Assembly (NCBI RefSeq): GCF_009866965.1
Contig: NZ_SPKJ01000001.1
Coordinates: 62,001 to 126,000, forward strand
DNA: 64,000 bases
Source: Propylenella binzhouense
GTDB lineage: Bacteria > Pseudomonadota > Alphaproteobacteria > Rhizobiales > Afifellaceae
Direction of reading: 5' to 3'
Shown: positions 34,523-42,820 of the stretch, piece after piece
Layout: each line of letters begins with the position of its first letter
Position numbering within the stretch: position 1 is the first letter of the stretch
Notes under the pieces: generated by a model
Database searches by the model: none
What the model was told of the DNA's origin: nothing
The model's input: the letters and a program-made list of their open reading frames with translations, nothing else
Position numbers and translations under genes: made by a program

Positions 34523-34907
34523 GTTAAGCTGCCTGCCGGCATCGGATGTTGCCGCTGCCACCACTGCTTCGGTATCGTGGAAATTCGATATGCCCCATAG
34601 TCCCCCCCGTCACGGCTGCGGTTCGATCCACGTCCCGCAGATTCCCTCATATTGAGCGCGCGTGGACCCAGACGCACCAAACGCCGGCAGAGTCGGCGCA
34701 TTTTCCGAGGCGATGAATCCCGTGTGTGGCGGCCCTAGGCGCTCGTTTCGCGAACAGTATAGGCGAAAGAAGTTTATGTTCTCTAGCCCACACGCTACAG
34801 TAGCGCCAGCGGTCTGAATCGGCTTTGCAAGCCTAGTCCTGCTGGATCGCAGGGCAGCGAGAGCGCCCCGTTCCGGTGCCGCTCCAGCAAGCTGGAGCCC
34901 TCTTGAT
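34523..34907. other. intergenic region upstream of the methylase operon
   Basis: About 385 bases without a supportable gene, locally lower in GC around 34740-34800, where the promoter of the minus-strand operon probably lies. No clear -10/-35 pair stands out. Confidence 0.4.
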
Positions 34908-34986
34908 GCGCGCCTTGCACGCGCGCCGTCTCGGGCGTCCATACTCCGTGCGTTCCAATGGTGAAGCGCCGAGTGCGACCCCTTCG
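34908..34986 (-). pseudogene. tyrosine integrase N-terminal fragment
   Basis: The minus-strand translation across 34917-34980 reads RTRRFTIGTHGVWTPETARVQ, identical in that stretch to the N-terminal domain of the integrase at 40117-41460, while the DNA differs at about a quarter of positions. Everything else of the gene is missing and the CapP-like stop abuts it. It is a scar of an older, related integrase. Confidence 0.75.
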
Positions 34987-35865
34987 TCATCGAAACCGCG
35001 GAGTCCATCGCTCGACGAGATCGTCCTCGTCTTCTTCATCGTCGCCTTCCTCTTCGCGGCTGATCGCGCCAGAGGAAAGGACGGTCAGGACCTTGCCGTA
35101 TCCGCCAAGGCCGACCGACTCCTCGGAGACGGACGCCTTCGTGGTTCCGCCCAGCCAGTCGCGTACGTCCGCCTCGTCGGCCACAGTTGCGCCGGCGCGC
35201 ACCTGGTCCGGGTCATCCGCGAGCCGCGCGGTGACCGTGCCGATGGGAAGCTTCGTTCCTTTTCTCAGCCATGAGAGTTTCGGCAGGGTCTTCATCGCGT
35301 CCGACATGAAGCAATAGTCGATGACGCCGCCGGTGCTGACGATGATCGCGACGGCGGCGCGGGTCAGTTCGGCATAGCGGATCGCGGTCGCGGTGCGCGA
35401 GGTGACGCAGCGGGCGGCAAGGGCATCCACGGCGGCGAGGCCCGGCTCGTAATTTTCCATCTCCATGCGGAAGGGCGTTTCAGGCATAAGCAGGCCGGCG
35501 GCGAAGTGATCCGCCTCCAGCTCATAAGGGTCTGCCGTGACGAAGCCGGCGCGCGAGACATGCACGCCCGTCTTCAGAAGCTGGTCGATATGGCCTTCGA
35601 GGAAATAATGCCCCAGCTCGTGGCTCACGCTGAAACGCTGAAAGCCTTCGTTGGGGATATGCGTTGCGTAGACGATGCCGAAGCTGTTGCCATGGCGCAG
35701 CAACATGCCCGATACGCCGTCATGCGCTTCGGGCTTGCCCTCGACCGTGATGTCGCGCCCGGCAGCGAGGGCGAACGGATCGACCGGCAGGCTCGTGATA
35801 CCCTCCTCTCTAAGCAAGGCCTCGGCGCCGCGCCGCGCGATCATGAGGCGGAACGGCCGGCTCAT
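34987..35865 (-). CDS. ImmA/IrrE-type metallopeptidase, CapP-like
   Basis: A 292-aa protein. HELGH at 82-86 and the downstream YELEADHFAAGLLMP give the zincin site of ImmA/IrrE peptidases. The C-terminal 170 residues carry a sensor-like region and an unusually acidic EEEGDDEEDEDD segment near the end. Its ATG overlaps the stop of the HTH regulator by four bases. CapP proteins cleave the CapH repressor on sensing DNA damage and so switch on CBASS; the divergent CBASS operon next door makes that role likely. Confidence 0.82.
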   Translation of the reverse strand: MSRPFRLMIARRGAEALLREEGITSLPVDPFALAAGRDITVEGKPEAHDGVSGMLLRHGNSFGIVYATHIPNEGFQRFSVSHELGHYFLEGHIDQLLKTGVHVSRAGFVTADPYELEADHFAAGLLMPETPFRMEMENYEPGLAAVDALAARCVTSRTATAIRYAELTRAAVAIIVSTGGVIDYCFMSDAMKTLPKLSWLRKGTKLPIGTVTARLADDPDQVRAGATVADEADVRDWLGGTTKASVSEESVGLGGYGKVLTVLSSGAISREEEGDDEEDEDDLVERWTPRFR

Positions 35866-36215
35866 GATCCCTTGTCCTTCTTGCTGCGCTCCGCGAGCAT
35901 CTTCAGGAAGTCTTTCGCGATCTCCCGGTCGTTGCCGCTCAGTTTCGCCACGTCGCGGAACAGAGGATCGCCGGCCTCGGCAAGTTCGGGGTCATCGACG
36001 CGGCCCAGCAGGTAGTCCGTGGTAATCTCCAGCGCGATGGCGAGCTTGCGCAGTGAGTCGAAGGACGGCTTGCGCGTGCCGGCCTCGAAATGAGCGACCG
36101 TGGTTGCGGGCATTTTCGCGCGTTCCGCCAGTTGCTCTTGTTTGTAGCCCCTCATCTCGCGCGCCTCCCGCAGGCGCTGGCGGAAAATGTCCGAGGGGGA
36201 TGGCTCTTCGTTCAT
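35862..36215 (-). CDS. XRE-family HTH repressor, CapH-like
   Basis: A 117-aa regulator. Residues about 13-70 form a Cro/CI-type HTH (LREAREMRGYKQEQLAERA, PATTVAHFEAGTRKPSFDSL, KLAIALEITTDYLLGR), followed by a short helical dimerisation tail (VAKLSGNDREIAKDFLKML). It is transcribed divergently from the CBASS genes and coupled to the CapP-like protease, the known CapH-CapP arrangement. It should bind the palindromes in the 36216-36358 gap and repress both directions. Confidence 0.85.
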   Translation of the reverse strand: MNEEPSPSDIFRQRLREAREMRGYKQEQLAERAKMPATTVAHFEAGTRKPSFDSLRKLAIALEITTDYLLGRVDDPELAEAGDPLFRDVAKLSGNDREIAKDFLKMLAERSKKDKGS

Positions 36216-36234
36216 GTCGTCTCCGGCAAGTGCG

Positions 36235-36299
36235 ACTTGACGGGTTTTTTCCCCGTTCTATATAATGCGAGTCAAGTTTCTCATGTCGCCCCCGACATG
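36235..36299 (+). promoter_or_regulatory. CBASS promoter with flanking palindromic operators
   Basis: TTGACG at 36237-36242 and TATAAT at 36261-36266, 18 bases apart, form a near-consensus sigma-70 promoter toward the CD-NTase. ACTTGAC (36235-36241) and GTCAAGT (36271-36277) bracket it, and CATGTCG-cccc-CGACATG (36282-36299) lies just downstream. A further CATGTCG half-site overlaps the CapH start at 36213-36219. Confidence 0.7.
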
Positions 36300-36358
36300 T
36301 GCAAGCAAAACCCTCACCGGCCGGGCGACTGGCCGCGGCAGCGCCAAGGAGCGACGCC

Positions 36359-37648
36359 ATGAACGAGCATGTGAACCCTTTCCGGCAGACCGATGCCCTC
36401 GACGAAGTGCTGCTCGACGTCGCGGCGCTGATCGAACTGAGTCCCCGCGACCGCCGCGTCGCGGACAACCGCTACCGCCTTCTCAAGCAGCATCTGGAGC
36501 GCAAGGGCAGCCCGCTGGCGCCGTATCTCGTAGACGGCGTCAGCCTGATCTACGCGCAGGGCTCGATCGCCACCAGCACGACGATCGTCAGCGGCACCGA
36601 TGACGACCGGTTCGACGTTGACGCAATCGTCGAGATCGACGTGCCGGCGCATTGGGACAACGACCGGGCGCTCGATCTTCTTGAGGAGTCGCTGCAGGGC
36701 TTCCCCGGCGTCGTGAAGATCGTGCGCTGCACGCGCTGCGTCCAGCTTCAGTTCGCCTTCATGCATATGGACGTGACCATCATGGACCGCCGCGCCCGCA
36801 TCGCGGTCGAGCGGGCGGGGGAGATTTTCCACTCGCCCGACAAGGGCGAATCGTCCCGCGTGCCGTCCAACCCGTGGGGCTTCACGTCGTGGTTCCGCCG
36901 CACGGTCGGCATCGGGCAGGAGGCGTTCAAGGAAATCCTGCGCCGCCACCGCGGCGCCGCGGGGCGGGACCGGCTGCCGCTCCTCAACGAGCGCGAGCGG
37001 CTCGTCGTCGCCAAGGCCGACCAGGTCGATCTGCCGCCGATGATCCCGAGTGCCATCGACGCGCAGGAGGCCGTCGCGCTCAAGCTTTTGAAGCGTTTCC
37101 TCAACCTGCGCTATGAGGGCCTGCCGGTGAAGCGGCCGCCCTCGATCTACCTGACCAAGCGGGCCGGGGATGTTGGTTACGTCCCGCAGGGTCTCACGGC
37201 GCAGCTTTTCGCGCTCGCCGATTCAACGGCCAAGATCATGCGCGGCCACATCGCCGCCGGGACGCGCCCCCGCGAACTCAATCCTTCCTATCATCCCGAC
37301 CGCATCAACGACCGCTGGCCGGCTGACGGCGCGGTGGGCATCAAGGACATGAAGATGTTCGCCGAGCATCTTGAATATCTCTGCGACCGCCTCGAGCAGA
37401 TGGCGATCGCGCCGCTCGACGACATGGCCAAGGTCATCGACGAGCTGTTCGGCGAGCGCGTTGGCAAGGCGCAGCGCGAAGCGATGGCCGCCCGCTACGA
37501 CCGCCGCCAGGAGCCGGGCCGGCTCTTCGCGGTGCCGCGCAGTGGCGCCATCGCCGCCCCGGCCATTGTGCCCGCGCCGCAGACCTACCGCGAGGTCCCG
37601 CGTCATAATTTCCATCCCATGATCCTCGGCGGCGAGGATGAAGGCTGA
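36359..37648 (+). CDS. CD-NTase (cGAS/DncV-like nucleotidyltransferase), CBASS
   Basis: A 429-aa second-messenger synthase. The nucleotidyltransferase core has QGS at 67-69, DVD at 86-88 (in RFDVDAIVEID) and a third Asp in MHMDVTIMD (Asp138), the metal triad of CD-NTases. A helical OAS1-C-like second half follows. The chain ends in ...EDEG; a free C-terminal glycine is the kind of residue used in E2-mediated priming in short type II CBASS. AAGGAGCG precedes the ATG at 36359. It overlaps the E2-like gene by 11 bases. Confidence 0.85.
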   Translation: MNEHVNPFRQTDALDEVLLDVAALIELSPRDRRVADNRYRLLKQHLERKGSPLAPYLVDGVSLIYAQGSIATSTTIVSGTDDDRFDVDAIVEIDVPAHWDNDRALDLLEESLQGFPGVVKIVRCTRCVQLQFAFMHMDVTIMDRRARIAVERAGEIFHSPDKGESSRVPSNPWGFTSWFRRTVGIGQEAFKEILRRHRGAAGRDRLPLLNERERLVVAKADQVDLPPMIPSAIDAQEAVALKLLKRFLNLRYEGLPVKRPPSIYLTKRAGDVGYVPQGLTAQLFALADSTAKIMRGHIAAGTRPRELNPSYHPDRINDRWPADGAVGIKDMKMFAEHLEYLCDRLEQMAIAPLDDMAKVIDELFGERVGKAQREAMAARYDRRQEPGRLFAVPRSGAIAAPAIVPAPQTYREVPRHNFHPMILGGEDEG

Positions 37649-38138
37649 GCCCGCTCGCCGACGCTCTCCTGACGCGCAACTGGCGGCGATGCGCCGCCAG
37701 TGGCCGGACTTTGCAGGCCGGCGCCTTGGCGACGGGACGCTGATCTGGCAGGGACCGCTGCGGCCGAAAGCGCAACTCTATACGGTCTTCATCTGCTGGC
37801 ATCCCGTCACGATGTCCCTGCCTTACGTCATCGTGGATGATCCGCCGCTGCGGCCCCGCCCGGGCGGCGCCTTCGCGGAAATCCCGCACCTCATCTTCTA
37901 TGCTGACAAGCCGGAACAGTCGGGTCTGTGCCTTTTCGATCCCGAGGGCCGTGAATGGTCGCCGGCCGATCTGATCGCCGACACCACAGTGCTGTGGACC
38001 GCCGAATGGCTGACCTACTATGAACTGTGGCACATGACCGGCGAATGGCTCGCGCCGGGCGTGGGTTACGAGAGCGTCGCGCGGATGATACGGGCCGATG
38101 CGGAGGCCGTGAAGGCGGTGCTGGACGATGTTCACTGA
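37638..38138 (+). CDS. E2-like conjugating protein of short type II CBASS
   Basis: A 166-aa protein with the prokaryotic E2-like fold: TVFICWHPVTMSLPYVIV strands, PHLIFY, then QSGLCLFDPEGREWSPAD, whose Cys98 fits the catalytic cysteine, and a WLTYYELWHMTGEWLAPG C-terminal helix. There is no E1/JAB protein in the locus, so this is the E2-only (type II short) organisation, where the E2 forms a thioester with the CD-NTase C-terminus and primes it. It overlaps its neighbours by 11 bases on both sides. Confidence 0.8.
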   Translation: MKAEPARRRSPDAQLAAMRRQWPDFAGRRLGDGTLIWQGPLRPKAQLYTVFICWHPVTMSLPYVIVDDPPLRPRPGGAFAEIPHLIFYADKPEQSGLCLFDPEGREWSPADLIADTTVLWTAEWLTYYELWHMTGEWLAPGVGYESVARMIRADAEAVKAVLDDVH

Positions 38139-39165
38139 CCGCCGCGCAAACAGCCGGGGAACGCGTCGGCGCAAGCAGCCCTGGCCCGAGGACCGGCCGT
38201 TCAGAATCCTGGCGCTCGATGGCGGGGGCATCAAGGGCGTCTACACCGCTGAACTGATGCGGCTGTGCGAAGAGCATTTTAGGAGGCCGGTGGCGCCGGC
38301 GTTCGACATGATCGCCGGCACCTCGACCGGCGGCATCATCGCCCTCGGCCTTGGCCTCGGCAAATCCGCTGCCGAAATCGCCGCCTTCTACCACGACGAC
38401 GGGCGGCATATCTTTCCGCCGCTGCCGCAGCGCAGACTGATGCGGTGGTGGAAGCTCTGGTGCGCGCTGCACGGCCCCAAGCTGAACCACGGGGAGCTGG
38501 AGCGCGCCCTGAAGCGGCGGTTCGAGGATCATCTTCTCGGCGAGTCGACATGCCGCCTCGTAATCCCCGCCTTCATGATGCCGAAGACCGAGATCGCCGT
38601 CTTCAAGACTGACCATCACGAGGATTTCCGCAACGACTACAAGACGCCGATGTGGAAGGTGGCCCGGGCGACATCGGCGGCCCCGACCTATCTCAAGGGG
38701 CTGGAGCACGAGGAAAGCGGCCGCATCTTCATCGACGGCGGCGTGTGGGCGAACAACCCGGCCATGGTCGCGCTGGTGGATGCACTGACTGCCTACGACA
38801 TCACGCCCGACCAGGTGCAGATGCTGAGCATCGGCACCGGCAACGCGCCGTTCTCCCTCAGCAGGGACAAAGTCATGAGCGGCCTTGTCGCCTGGCGCGA
38901 AGCCATCAAGGCCGCGATGTTCCTGACCACCGACAACGCCACCGCGCAGGTCAAGCTCCTGCTCGGTCCCGAACGCTGCCTGCGGATCGAACCGGCGGGT
39001 GATGACGCGGCAGTCGAGATGGACGACTATGACGCGGCGTTCGCCTGCCTTCCGGCGCTGGCCGCCGCGGACTTCGCCGCGCACAAGGAGGCCGTCGCGC
39101 CCTTCTTCGCGCAGGCCGCCGCGCCGCGCGAACGGCACTATACAAGCGTGCCGCACGGAGATTGA
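38128..39165 (+). CDS. patatin-like phospholipase effector, CapV-like
   Basis: A 345-aa effector. DGGGIKG at 31-37 (oxyanion hole), GTSTGG around 64-69 with nucleophile Ser66, and the catalytic DGG at 203-205 (IFIDGGVWANNP) form the complete patatin Ser-Asp dyad. In CBASS, CapV is switched on by the cyclic dinucleotide and degrades membrane phospholipids, killing the infected cell. It is the last of three genes with 11-base overlaps, so effector and synthase are tightly linked. Confidence 0.9.
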   Translation: MFTDRRANSRGTRRRKQPWPEDRPFRILALDGGGIKGVYTAELMRLCEEHFRRPVAPAFDMIAGTSTGGIIALGLGLGKSAAEIAAFYHDDGRHIFPPLPQRRLMRWWKLWCALHGPKLNHGELERALKRRFEDHLLGESTCRLVIPAFMMPKTEIAVFKTDHHEDFRNDYKTPMWKVARATSAAPTYLKGLEHEESGRIFIDGGVWANNPAMVALVDALTAYDITPDQVQMLSIGTGNAPFSLSRDKVMSGLVAWREAIKAAMFLTTDNATAQVKLLLGPERCLRIEPAGDDAAVEMDDYDAAFACLPALAAADFAAHKEAVAPFFAQAAAPRERHYTSVPHGD

Positions 39166-39193
39166 GGAGGACCGTCAGGGCGCGGCCTTCTCA

Positions 39194-39481
39194 ATGGGAT
39201 GGTCTACGTGCGACCTGACGCGTGCGCTCGCGGTCATCAAACTGTGGGAGAGCGACAAGGGCGATCTCGACTACGACGGTTTCGCCAGGCGGGTCGCGGG
39301 CGGCAGGGACTACGACGTCGGAGACCTCCAGACGCTGCTGCGCAACAACGAGCAGCCAGTCCTGGACGCTGTGATAGAGCATGTAACCGAAAACCGCCGC
39401 TGGCTCGGACAGAGGACCGCTCTTGAAACCCGGATCACGCAGGATGCCAAACGCACGCTCAAGGAAGAGGTCGCCACCTAA
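39194..39481 (+). CDS. 95-aa unknown protein downstream of capV
   Basis: A small, charged, helical protein (MGWSTCDLTRALAVIKLWES, VGDLQTLLRNNEQPVLDAVI, RTALETRITQDAKRTLKEEV). No family is recognised. The start at 39194 is 28 bases past the capV stop; a GAGGAGG lies about 24 bases upstream, too far for an ideal site, so the start is uncertain. Codon use is regular. The position suggests a CBASS accessory gene. Confidence 0.5.
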   Translation: MGWSTCDLTRALAVIKLWESDKGDLDYDGFARRVAGGRDYDVGDLQTLLRNNEQPVLDAVIEHVTENRRWLGQRTALETRITQDAKRTLKEEVAT

Positions 39482-39554
39482 GAGTCGAAAACCGTCAAGC
39501 GCGTGGCATGGCTCCACACCTTGCCCGCCTCGACGATCCTGATCGCTGATCCCG

Positions 39555-39992
39555 ATGACCGAAAGAGAGAAACACGCGCCGCGCTTCCCTGAAATCTGCC
39601 CCGGCGACTGGATCGGGGAAATCGTTGGAAGCTGCTCCGTCAATTTCGGGCAGGTCGTGCAGGACGGGCCACCGAGGCAGTCCGTCGAGCTCACCTATCT
39701 CATCATGCCAGCGGCGCTCGCGATGCCGGAGACCCGGTTCACCTGGCCCGGCGTCATCGTGATCATGACGCCGACGCCGATGAAGACCGAACATGCTGAC
39801 GCCGGCAGCTTGTTCAAGGCGGCACATTTGCCTGCGCTTGCGCTTTCGCTCGATGTCACGCGCGGCCAGTTCTCCGACATGCTGCGGATGTTCGAGGCAA
39901 AGCGCCTGCGAGGCTTTCACTTTACGCTGGAGGCGGGAAGCGACGGCGCGTGGCCCGTTCGCAGCTGGGGAATGGGTGCAGCCATAACCTAG
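39555..39992 (+). CDS. 145-aa unknown protein
   Basis: A soluble protein with a mixed alpha/beta look (CPGDWIGEIVGSCSVNFGQV, RQSVELTYLIMPAALAMPET, DMLRMFEAKRLRGFHFTLEA). No family is recognised. The plus-strand frame is preferred over a longer minus-strand one because its hydrophobic periodicity is protein-like and it follows the CBASS genes in the same direction. It may be a CBASS accessory or an independent cargo gene next to the integrase. Confidence 0.5.
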   Translation: MTEREKHAPRFPEICPGDWIGEIVGSCSVNFGQVVQDGPPRQSVELTYLIMPAALAMPETRFTWPGVIVIMTPTPMKTEHADAGSLFKAAHLPALALSLDVTRGQFSDMLRMFEAKRLRGFHFTLEAGSDGAWPVRSWGMGAAIT

Positions 39993-40116
39993 CGACCGCT
40001 GCGTCCGCCTCGCCGCCATGCAATGGGCTCGCCGAGGAGGTCACGCACATCGTCGCCTGCCACGGTCGGTCGAGAAGTGGCCGGTACCAAACATCGCCGC
40101 GCACGAACCCGCTCTC

Positions 40117-41460
40117 CTATGCCGCGAGGCGCTTTCCCGGTTCGGCCGCGTTCTCGGCTGACGCAAACAGGCGCTCCATCGCTGCTAGACGCGACTCACG
40201 ATCAATTGCGTAAGAGCTTCGCTTGAACTGTACGCCTTCGAGCAACCCGTTGATGTAACCGGCCACAGCATCAGCAGCCATGATCAAGGCGGTGTCGACG
40301 GTGTGGATGTATCGGCTTGTGACAGTGCCTTGTGCGTGACCGAGAAGCGCAGCGACGGTCGATTCGGTAAAGCCGAGGTCGTTGGCCACACTAGCGTAAC
40401 TGTGTCGAAGCACGTGGGGCGTGATGCCGGCGAGTGGCGTACCCCCGACCATCTTGTGCCAGTGCTTGGGAAACCCGACGAGCGGCTTTCCCTCAAGGGT
40501 TCCGACGAACACGGGTCCGGCTGGGTGTTCTGGGCGACGAGCGGTTAGCAGATCGATCACTGGTAGCCCGACGGGGCGCACCGATGCGCCTTCCTTGCTG
40601 TCGGTCAGACGCAGACAACTGTTATCGGCGTCCACTTCCGGCCAGATGAGATTGATGATCTCGCCGCGCCGGCAGCCGGTCAGAGCGATTGTTCGCGCGA
40701 TCGCCGCTGCCGTGGCGAGTTGATCATCCTGTGCCGCCTTCCGCAAAAGCTTTCCAAGGAGCCGATATTCGTCCTCCGACAGGCGTCGGGTTCGCTTGTC
40801 ATAGGCCGGCTTGCGAATGCCATGAGCCGGATTGGTCTCGATAATCCCGTTCTCGCGCGCATAGGTGAGGATGGCGCCGAGCATGCCGACTGTCCGTGTG
40901 CCCGTGCCGATCCCGCCGCGCACGATCGACCTGCCACGCTTCTTGGTCTTCTGATCGGCCTTGGTCTTTCCTGAAGCGACATCGCGCATGAACCGGATGA
41001 TGTCGGCGCTGGTGAGATCCTTCACGCGCCGGGTCCCCAGCAGGGGAATGATGTGGCGCCGGATGCGGCCTTCATCCGTATAGATGGTCGAGGCCTTCTT
41101 CGGGCGCCGCTTCTTGCCGAGGATCAGGCCATTCTTCGCGTCCTCGAGATAGCGCTCGCACAGCTCCTTGACGGTGATCGCCTTGTGATCGAGTTCGCGC
41201 TCTTCGGCGGGATTGTCGCCCTGCGCGATGCGGCCGAGCAGGACGCGCGCTTGGACGCGCGCAGTCTCGGGCGTCCAGACGCCGTGCGTGCCGATCGTAA
41301 AACGCCGCGTGCGCCCCTTGGCGCGGTACTGCACGAGGTAGCTGCGCTTGCCCGACTTGAAGACGCGCAGCCCGAAGCCGGGCAGTTCGTCGTCCCAGAT
41401 GAAATAGTCTTTGTCGCCGGCTTCGGCGTGATCGACGATGCGCTTGCTTAACTTCGCCAT
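40117..41460 (-). CDS. tyrosine recombinase (island integrase)
   Basis: A 447-aa integrase. The N-terminal arm-binding domain (LPGFGLRVFKSGKRSYLVQY, RRFTIGTHGVWTPETARVQA) is followed by a SAM-like core-binding domain and a catalytic domain with TGCRRGEIINLIW (first Arg), PHVLRHSYAS (His-x-x-Arg), LLGHAQGTVTSRYIH (His and nucleophile Tyr). It ends the island: about 200 bases beyond its start are putative arm sites and the tRNA-Arg 3' half. It should catalyse site-specific integration and excision. Confidence 0.92.
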   Translation of the reverse strand: MAKLSKRIVDHAEAGDKDYFIWDDELPGFGLRVFKSGKRSYLVQYRAKGRTRRFTIGTHGVWTPETARVQARVLLGRIAQGDNPAEERELDHKAITVKELCERYLEDAKNGLILGKKRRPKKASTIYTDEGRIRRHIIPLLGTRRVKDLTSADIIRFMRDVASGKTKADQKTKKRGRSIVRGGIGTGTRTVGMLGAILTYARENGIIETNPAHGIRKPAYDKRTRRLSEDEYRLLGKLLRKAAQDDQLATAAAIARTIALTGCRRGEIINLIWPEVDADNSCLRLTDSKEGASVRPVGLPVIDLLTARRPEHPAGPVFVGTLEGKPLVGFPKHWHKMVGGTPLAGITPHVLRHSYASVANDLGFTESTVAALLGHAQGTVTSRYIHTVDTALIMAADAVAGYINGLLEGVQFKRSSYAIDRESRLAAMERLFASAENAAEPGKRLAA

Positions 41461-41604
41461 GTGACATACTCCGGCGGCTGCGCCGCGTTCCGTTGGACCC
41501 TTTCCGCGGAAGCACCACGGAAGCAGCCGGACGGAAATTCGGGGTCATCACAGGATACTGGCTTCGGGATTGATAACCAGAAAAGATCAGCGTCTACAGT
41601 GGTT

Positions 41605-41622
41605 TAGCGTGCCCTAGCGTGC
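41605..41622. repeat. tandem integrase arm-type sites
   Basis: TAGCGTGC occurs at 41605-41612 and again at 41615-41622, a 10-bp period (one helical turn), 35 bases from the tRNA remnant and next to the integrase promoter region. Spacing and place fit arm-binding sites of a tyrosine integrase. Confidence 0.5.
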
Positions 41623-41656
41623 AAATAGAAACTGTGGCGCAAACCGTCTTTTCAGG

Positions 41657-41701
41657 CTCCGAAGGCAGAGGTCACAGGTTCGAATCCTGTCGGGTGCGCC
41701 A
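41657..41701 (+). other. attachment site: displaced 3' half of tRNA-Arg(CCG)
   Basis: From the anticodon loop CTCCGAA (anticodon CCG at 41659-41661) the sequence continues as a normal tRNA 3' half: GGCAG stem, variable loop, ACAGG-TTCGAAT-CCTGT T-arm, CGGGTGC acceptor, G, CCA. The upstream sequence does not pair to complete a cloverleaf. This is the end left behind when an element integrates at the anticodon loop; the intact tRNA should be at the island's left end, outside the window. Confidence 0.75.
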
Positions 41702-41866
41702 ATTTCCTCAGGTCCATTCCGGAATAAGGCTGGGCACTGGGTCTGCTATCGACCCCATTCCTGATGTCCGGAATGTCCGCTTCACTGCAGGCTAGTTGGC
41801 ACCGAATGGGACAGGAAAGGGCTACGTCGTGGCCGCCCCTCGAAGAGCACCACCGCTAGTAAGCGG

Positions 41867-42571
41867 CTATTTCTTGGAGGCCTTGCGGGCGTAAATTTCT
41901 TTCACCATCGCCTCCCTCTCTTCCTTAGAACGCAGGTTGGCATAGAACTCGTCCACAAACTCGTGCGTCGAATTCACAATCGATTCGTACCGTTGAGCTG
42001 ATGTCTGTTCCTTCAGTTTCTCTGCGGTTTCCTCTGCGGTGTCGCATGCGAGCACAGTTGCAGCGCGGATGTTAATTTCCGCTGCGTCGATCATTCTATC
42101 CACCATCTCGCTTGTGATGACATCCGACGGTCGCTTGAAAAGCCCATCGACGAAGTCGCAATAAAGCGATGCGTTCCGTCCCTGGAAAAGCATGGGGCCC
42201 ACGTTGACACCGACGAATGCTTTAGACAGCACCTCGTCGATGCTGACAGATTTCTGGCCTTCTTTAATGGCGCTTTCCAATATCGGAATGGCATTTGCTA
42301 AGCCCATAAACTGGCTGGCCTTAGAGTCGTGCGATCTAAACCGCTTGGCCGTTGATTTCCAATCGACAGCATGGCCAATGATTATTTGCGTTGCAGCGCC
42401 GAGCAGAATGGAAAGCTTGCCAATTTCCTCGCAAGCCATGTAGGCCACAGCATAAGATCTGGCTAGCTTGTTGTTAGCGCGTAGAATCTTTGCATCCTCC
42501 AACAGGTCAAGCGCGTTATCTTTGACGGCAACGATGCCCTGACACAGGGTTCTAAGATCAAGATCCTTCAT
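41867..42571 (-). CDS. AbiV-family abortive infection protein
   Basis: A 234-aa helical protein with the AbiV core: DNALDLLEDAKIL, LARSYAVAYMACEEIGKLSI, and later a NSTHEFVDEFYANLRSKEER helix. AbiV blocks phage protein synthesis in Lactococcus; distant homologues are common in defence islands. The start at 42571 fits the family; an alternative ATG at 42595 adds eight residues. GC is clearly lower than in its neighbours, a sign of recent transfer. It lies just outside the integrase-defined island end. Confidence 0.75.
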   Translation of the reverse strand: MKDLDLRTLCQGIVAVKDNALDLLEDAKILRANNKLARSYAVAYMACEEIGKLSILLGAATQIIIGHAVDWKSTAKRFRSHDSKASQFMGLANAIPILESAIKEGQKSVSIDEVLSKAFVGVNVGPMLFQGRNASLYCDFVDGLFKRPSDVITSEMVDRMIDAAEINIRAATVLACDTAEETAEKLKEQTSAQRYESIVNSTHEFVDEFYANLRSKEEREAMVKEIYARKASKK

Positions 42572-42724
42572 CGAACTGCTTACCAATTTCCTCATTGGAG
42601 TGCTGTCGCATGATGCGGTTACCCCCTCACAACCTAAATGTGAGGTTTCATTAGGTTGTCCATCCGGTCCGATCCGGGAGAAGCTGAAGGTGTCAAAGCC
42701 GCAGCACTTCAGGAAGAGGTCCGG

Positions 42725-42820
42725 ATGAACGTGCACAAGAATGCCCGCCTGACGCTGATTGGTCGAGAGCGGATGGTGATGATGGTCATGCGCGGACAGA
42801 CGCCGAAGAATTATATGTAG
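42725..42820 (+). pseudogene. IS481-family transposase N-terminal remnant
   Basis: MNVHKNARLTLIGRERMVMM is the typical start of IS481-type transposases (HTH region); the frame is cut after GQTPKNY by a TAG at 42818-42820, where relatives continue into the helix-turn-helix. No catalytic DDE domain is present nearby. Confidence 0.7.

Noticed and set aside
34610-35008. 132-codon minus-strand frame upstream of the methylase operon
   Set aside because: It reads through the integrase remnant in the wrong frame and has no family signal or ribosome binding site.
39495-40019. 174-codon minus-strand frame opposite the 145-aa gene after CBASS
   Set aside because: Its translation is rich in Arg and His without structural periodicity; the plus-strand frame looks more protein-like and matches the direction of the neighbouring genes, though certainty is moderate.
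41657-41701. Complete tRNA gene
   Set aside because: The T-arm and acceptor end look perfect, but the 5' half is absent: upstream sequence pairs neither with the acceptor strand nor with the anticodon stem.
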